A stretch of DNA of 64,000 nt from Novosphingobium aureum. GTDB lineage: Bacteria; Pseudomonadota; Alphaproteobacteria; Sphingomonadales; Sphingomonadaceae. Both the position numbers and the translations under genes were made by a program. Shown in pieces: positions 61,294 to 64,000 of the stretch. Every line of letters begins with the position of its first letter. Position 1 is the stretch's first letter. Location of the stretch: positions 992,001 to 1,056,000 of the forward strand of contig NZ_JADZGI010000001.1 in assembly GCF_015865035.1 (NCBI RefSeq), given 5' to 3'. Under the pieces are notes generated by a model, which saw only the letters and a list, made by a program, of their open reading frames with translations, searched no databases and was not told where the DNA came from.

Positions 61294-62994
61294 GTGGTTG
61301 TTGACCAGCCTCTGCTGGACAGGGTCGAGAAACAGGCGTGGTTCCACAAGTACCCGCGTGGCTGGCCGTTCCTGCTCTTCGTGATCGCCAGCGTGACCAC
61401 GGCGGTCTCGGTCATGGCGATCGAGCGCGCCGACCGCGAGGCGCGCCATGTCGCGCTCGCCAGCAACATGACCGAAATGGCCTCGGCCTTGCAGCGCAGG
61501 ATAACCGAGAACATTGCGGTGCTGCGCGCGGCAAGCGCGCTGTTCGCGACGCGCAGCGAGGTCACCCCGCAGCAGTTCTCCGAATTCGTCGGCGACATGC
61601 AGGGCGAGGGTAACCTCTACGGCTCGCTGGGCATCGGCTGGGCGCCGCTGGTGCCCGCCTCGGGACTTGCCCGCTTCGAGGTCGACCAGCTCGAGAAGGG
61701 CAATGTCGACGTCGACTTCGTGGTGCGCCCGCGTCCCGGCGGTCAGCGCAGGGTGACGACCCCGATCGTCTATCTCGCGCCGCTCACCAACATGAACCAG
61801 CGCGCAATTGCCTACGACATGTATTCCGAGCCGGTGCGCCGCGCGGCGATGGACAAGGCGCTGGCGCTGGGCCGTCCGATCGCGACGGGCAAGGTGCACC
61901 TCGTGCAGAACGTGGGCGAACCCGATCGTGCGGGCTTTCTCATCTACATGCCGGTGGTCACCGAAACGAACGGGCGCAAGCGGGCCAAGGGCTTCATCTA
62001 TAGCCCGTTCCAGGCCGATACCTTCCTGACCTCGGCAGCCGAGCTTTATCGCAACGACAATCTCGAACTGGCGATCTACGACGACAAGGTCGCGCCAGAG
62101 AACCTGCTCGCCCAGCGGCTGGTCGATGGCACGGGCGGGTTGATCCTGCAGCGCCGGCTCGATGTCGCTGGCCATACCTGGGTGCTGCAGGTGCGCGACC
62201 GCAAGGGCGGATCGCTCTCGGCGCTCTCGCGCATCACGCTGTTCTTCGGGGCGATTGCCTCGCTCATGGTCATGGCCATCGGACGCCTGATCACGAAGCG
62301 TGCGGCGGAGGACCGGCAGGTGCTCGAATGGCTTTCGAGCCAGGCCTCGATCCGCGATTCGCTGACCCGCGAGCTCAACCACCGGGTCAAGAACACGCTG
62401 GCCAACGTGCTCTCGATTGCCGCGCTGACCCGGCGTCGATCGAAGGACATCGACGACTTCACGCAGAGCCTCACCGCGCGTATCCGCGCGCTCTCGGCGA
62501 CGCACGACCTGCTCTCGCAGTCGGACTGGGGCTTTGCCGCGCTGGGCGATGTAGTGCGCTCCGAGCTCGCGCCCTACATGGAGGGCAACGAGAGCCACGT
62601 CGAGATGACGGGCCCTGACATCAAGCTGGCCCCGAACGATGCGATGTCGCTGGGCCTCGCGATCCACGAACTGGCCACCAACGCGGCCAAGTACGGCGCG
62701 CTGAGCACCGTTGGTGGGCGCATTCACGTCAACTGGCAGCTGCTGTCGCACGATCTTGCCGAGATCGACTGGCGCGAGGAGGGCGGCCCGCCGGTGGTCG
62801 AGCCGTCCAAGCGCGGCTTCGGGCGCGACCTGATCGAAAAGATCGTCGCGCACGAGCTCAAGTCCGAGGTCGACCTGCGCTTCAAGCCCGAAGGGGTCGA
62901 GTGCCGCCTGATGGTCCCGGTGCGCAATGCGCGCGAGTTCGCCCTGCGCGCCCAGAAGCGCCGCGCCTTGACGGAAGCGACCGAACCGGCCTGA
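61294..62994 (+). CDS. PhyK-like sensor histidine kinase (CHASE, HisKA_2)
   Basis: 566 residues from GTG 61294 with GAGG six nt ahead. Two membrane segments (about 24-42 and 313-333) frame a periplasmic CHASE-type sensor domain (LRAASALFATRSEV, GSLGIGWAPLVP). The kinase part is HisKA_2: phospho-acceptor His363 in ELNHRVKNTLANVL, then an HATPase with LGLAIHELATNAAKYGALS. This HRVKNTL form belongs to the PhyK kinases that phosphorylate PhyR. Its location between nepR-ecfG and phyR supports that. The stimulus cannot be inferred. Confidence 0.88.
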   Translation: MVVDQPLLDRVEKQAWFHKYPRGWPFLLFVIASVTTAVSVMAIERADREARHVALASNMTEMASALQRRITENIAVLRAASALFATRSEVTPQQFSEFVGDMQGEGNLYGSLGIGWAPLVPASGLARFEVDQLEKGNVDVDFVVRPRPGGQRRVTTPIVYLAPLTNMNQRAIAYDMYSEPVRRAAMDKALALGRPIATGKVHLVQNVGEPDRAGFLIYMPVVTETNGRKRAKGFIYSPFQADTFLTSAAELYRNDNLELAIYDDKVAPENLLAQRLVDGTGGLILQRRLDVAGHTWVLQVRDRKGGSLSALSRITLFFGAIASLMVMAIGRLITKRAAEDRQVLEWLSSQASIRDSLTRELNHRVKNTLANVLSIAALTRRRSKDIDDFTQSLTARIRALSATHDLLSQSDWGFAALGDVVRSELAPYMEGNESHVEMTGPDIKLAPNDAMSLGLAIHELATNAAKYGALSTVGGRIHVNWQLLSHDLAEIDWREEGGPPVVEPSKRGFGRDLIEKIVAHELKSEVDLRFKPEGVECRLMVPVRNAREFALRAQKRRALTEATEPA

Positions 62995-63109
62995 ATGAAG
63001 CGTGCTGCCTACGGCGCCACGCGCCTTCGGCAGCCATCCCCATGTCAGCGTCTGGCAAGGCGACCCGCCTTGCGTGCCTGCACGGTCCTAGCCGTCTCCG
63101 TACAAACGA

Positions 63110-63147
63110 GGAAGGGGCCGCGAACCTCTCGGTCCGCGGCCCCTTCC
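63110..63147. terminator. Bidirectional hairpin between kinase and phyR
   Basis: GGAAGGGGCCGCG (63110-63122) pairs exactly with CGCGGCCCCTTCC (63135-63147), loop 12 nt. It lies between the ends of two convergent genes. T-runs are weak (CGTTTGT on the minus side). Confidence 0.7.
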
Positions 63148-63175
63148 TGTGTCGCTTGCTACGTGTCCGCGCAGC

Positions 63176-63973
63176 TTAGCTGGCGGGTGCGCGCTCGGTG
63201 AAGAACAGCGCCTGGCTGATTGCGGCGCGCACGGTGTTTTCTTGGAACGGCTTGGTGACGAGGTACGTCGGCTCGGGCCGCTCGCCGGTAAGCAGACGCT
63301 CGGGGTAGGCGGTGATGAAGATCACCGGCACGTCACCCAGCTTGAGCAGGTCCTCGACCGCGTCGATCCCCGAGCTGCCGTCGGCGAGCTGGATGTCGGC
63401 GAGGACCAGCCCAGCCGGTTCGCGTTCGAAGATCTCGATGGCCTGCGTGCGCGTGGCAGCGGTGCCGACGACGGTGTGGCCAAGGTCGGAGACAAGCCCC
63501 TCGAGCTGCATCGAGATGAGCGGCTCGTCCTCGATGATGAGCACGCGGGTTGCGCTCTCGCCCTCGATCTCGCGCACTGCCTGGCTGACCAGCGCATCGA
63601 CCTCCTCGGTCGTCGTGCCAAGGATCGTTGCACAGTCGGCGTGCGAGAATTCCTCGACCGTGGTGAGCAGCAGTGCCTGTCGGTGCGCCGGGGCGATCGT
63701 CGCGAGGCGCGACTGCGCCGCCAGCTCGCGCGGTACTGCCGCAGGATCTTCGGGGGCCGTGCCCTCAACGTGGCCGGTCGACCAGATGCGGGTGAAGGCC
63801 GCGTAGAGCGCGGCGCGGTTGCCGGCGATCTGCTCGCGCAGGGCATTGTCCGCAAGCGCGGCCTCTAGCGTCGCGCGCACATAGGTGTCGCCCGACTGCT
63901 GCGAGCCGGTGAGCGCGCGGGCGTAGCGGCGCAGATAAGGCAACTGAATGGCAATCTGGTCAGAGACGGACAT
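63176..63973 (-). CDS. phyR: Anti-anti-sigma response regulator PhyR
   Basis: 265 residues; GAGGAAG lies ahead of the ATG at the window edge. Residues 1-135 mimic an EcfG sigma factor (LPYLRRYARALTGSQQSGDTYV, LTTVEEFSHADCATILGTTTEEVDAL) and residues 142-260 are a receiver domain. Acceptor Asp193 (LVLADIQLADGS), Asp149/Glu148 pocket (IIEDEP) and Lys241 (TKPF) are intact. Phosphorylation opens the sigma-like part, which then captures NepR and frees EcfG. Only 27 nt of its upstream region is visible, too little to judge its promoter. Confidence 0.95.
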   Translation of the reverse strand: MSVSDQIAIQLPYLRRYARALTGSQQSGDTYVRATLEAALADNALREQIAGNRAALYAAFTRIWSTGHVEGTAPEDPAAVPRELAAQSRLATIAPAHRQALLLTTVEEFSHADCATILGTTTEEVDALVSQAVREIEGESATRVLIIEDEPLISMQLEGLVSDLGHTVVGTAATRTQAIEIFEREPAGLVLADIQLADGSSGIDAVEDLLKLGDVPVIFITAYPERLLTGERPEPTYLVTKPFQENTVRAAISQALFFTERAPAS

Positions 63974-64000
63974 GAATCTTCCTCGTCCTCGTTACTTGTT

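Overview
The window is GC-rich DNA (roughly two thirds G+C by eye) from an alphaproteobacterial chromosome, most likely order Sphingomonadales and close to Novosphingobium. The grounds are the protein flavour throughout, a mraZ-to-ftsZ cluster with the alphaproteobacterial order, the NepR/EcfG/PhyR general stress module that only Alphaproteobacteria have, and REP-type palindromes of a kind I recall from sphingomonads. Genus is an inference from reading, not from a search.

Layout. 1-1.6 kb: the 3' end of a VirB11-type type IV secretion ATPase, then three small AT-richer orphan genes ending at a palindromic repeat pair, which looks like the edge of an accessory region. 1.9-5.7 kb: a ppk-ppx polyphosphate operon (minus strand). 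5.8-12.6 kb: a tight three-gene cluster of transglutaminase/amidoligase (DUF2126), circularly permuted ATP-grasp fused to alpha-E, and a second transglutaminase, a predicted but functionally uncharacterised peptide ligation/cleavage system. 12.6-18.9 kb: DUF1294 protein, arylsulfatase, an orphan with a Fur-like box, ccmA-ccmB, pterin carbinolamine dehydratase, acyltransferase and an IMPACT-family protein. The gene-free stretch 15044-15503 holds a Fur-like palindrome, a possible small RNA with a good terminator, and an 11-bp-phased array of DnaA-box-like units. 19-24 kb: a low-GC patch, repeat pair, AlkA, ferredoxin, cysteine synthase and two envelope-type unknowns.

24-43.7 kb is the division and cell wall (dcw) cluster: mraZ, rsmH, ftsL, ftsI, murE, murF, mraY, murD, ftsW, murG, murC, murB, ddl, ftsQ, ftsA, ftsZ. 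Most junctions overlap by 1-4 nt. It makes lipid II and the divisome. Upstream of mraZ are pairs of GGGGAC exactly 10 bp apart and a second phased TCCC array, both plausible MraZ operators. Between ftsQ and ftsA a 19-codon open frame ends on the ftsA start (TGATG).

44-57.5 kb: TPR-SPOR protein, YbjN, proC, BAX inhibitor-1 protein, a proline-rich lipoprotein, tRNA-Ala(CGC), obgE, proB, an NAD-dependent epimerase-like protein, an SBF-like transporter, fumarylacetoacetase with an Rrf2 regulator, GlsB/YeaQ and Fe-superoxide dismutase. 57.6-59.9 kb: an HExxH-TPR secreted protein and a small exported protein.

60.2-64 kb is the general stress response locus: ecfG and nepR (minus), a PhyK-like HisKA_2 kinase (plus) and phyR (minus). 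A symmetric palindrome in the nepR/kinase gap gives an EcfG-like promoter on each strand, and a consensus EcfG promoter precedes glsB/yeaQ at 56272, so the regulators and one probable target are both in this window.
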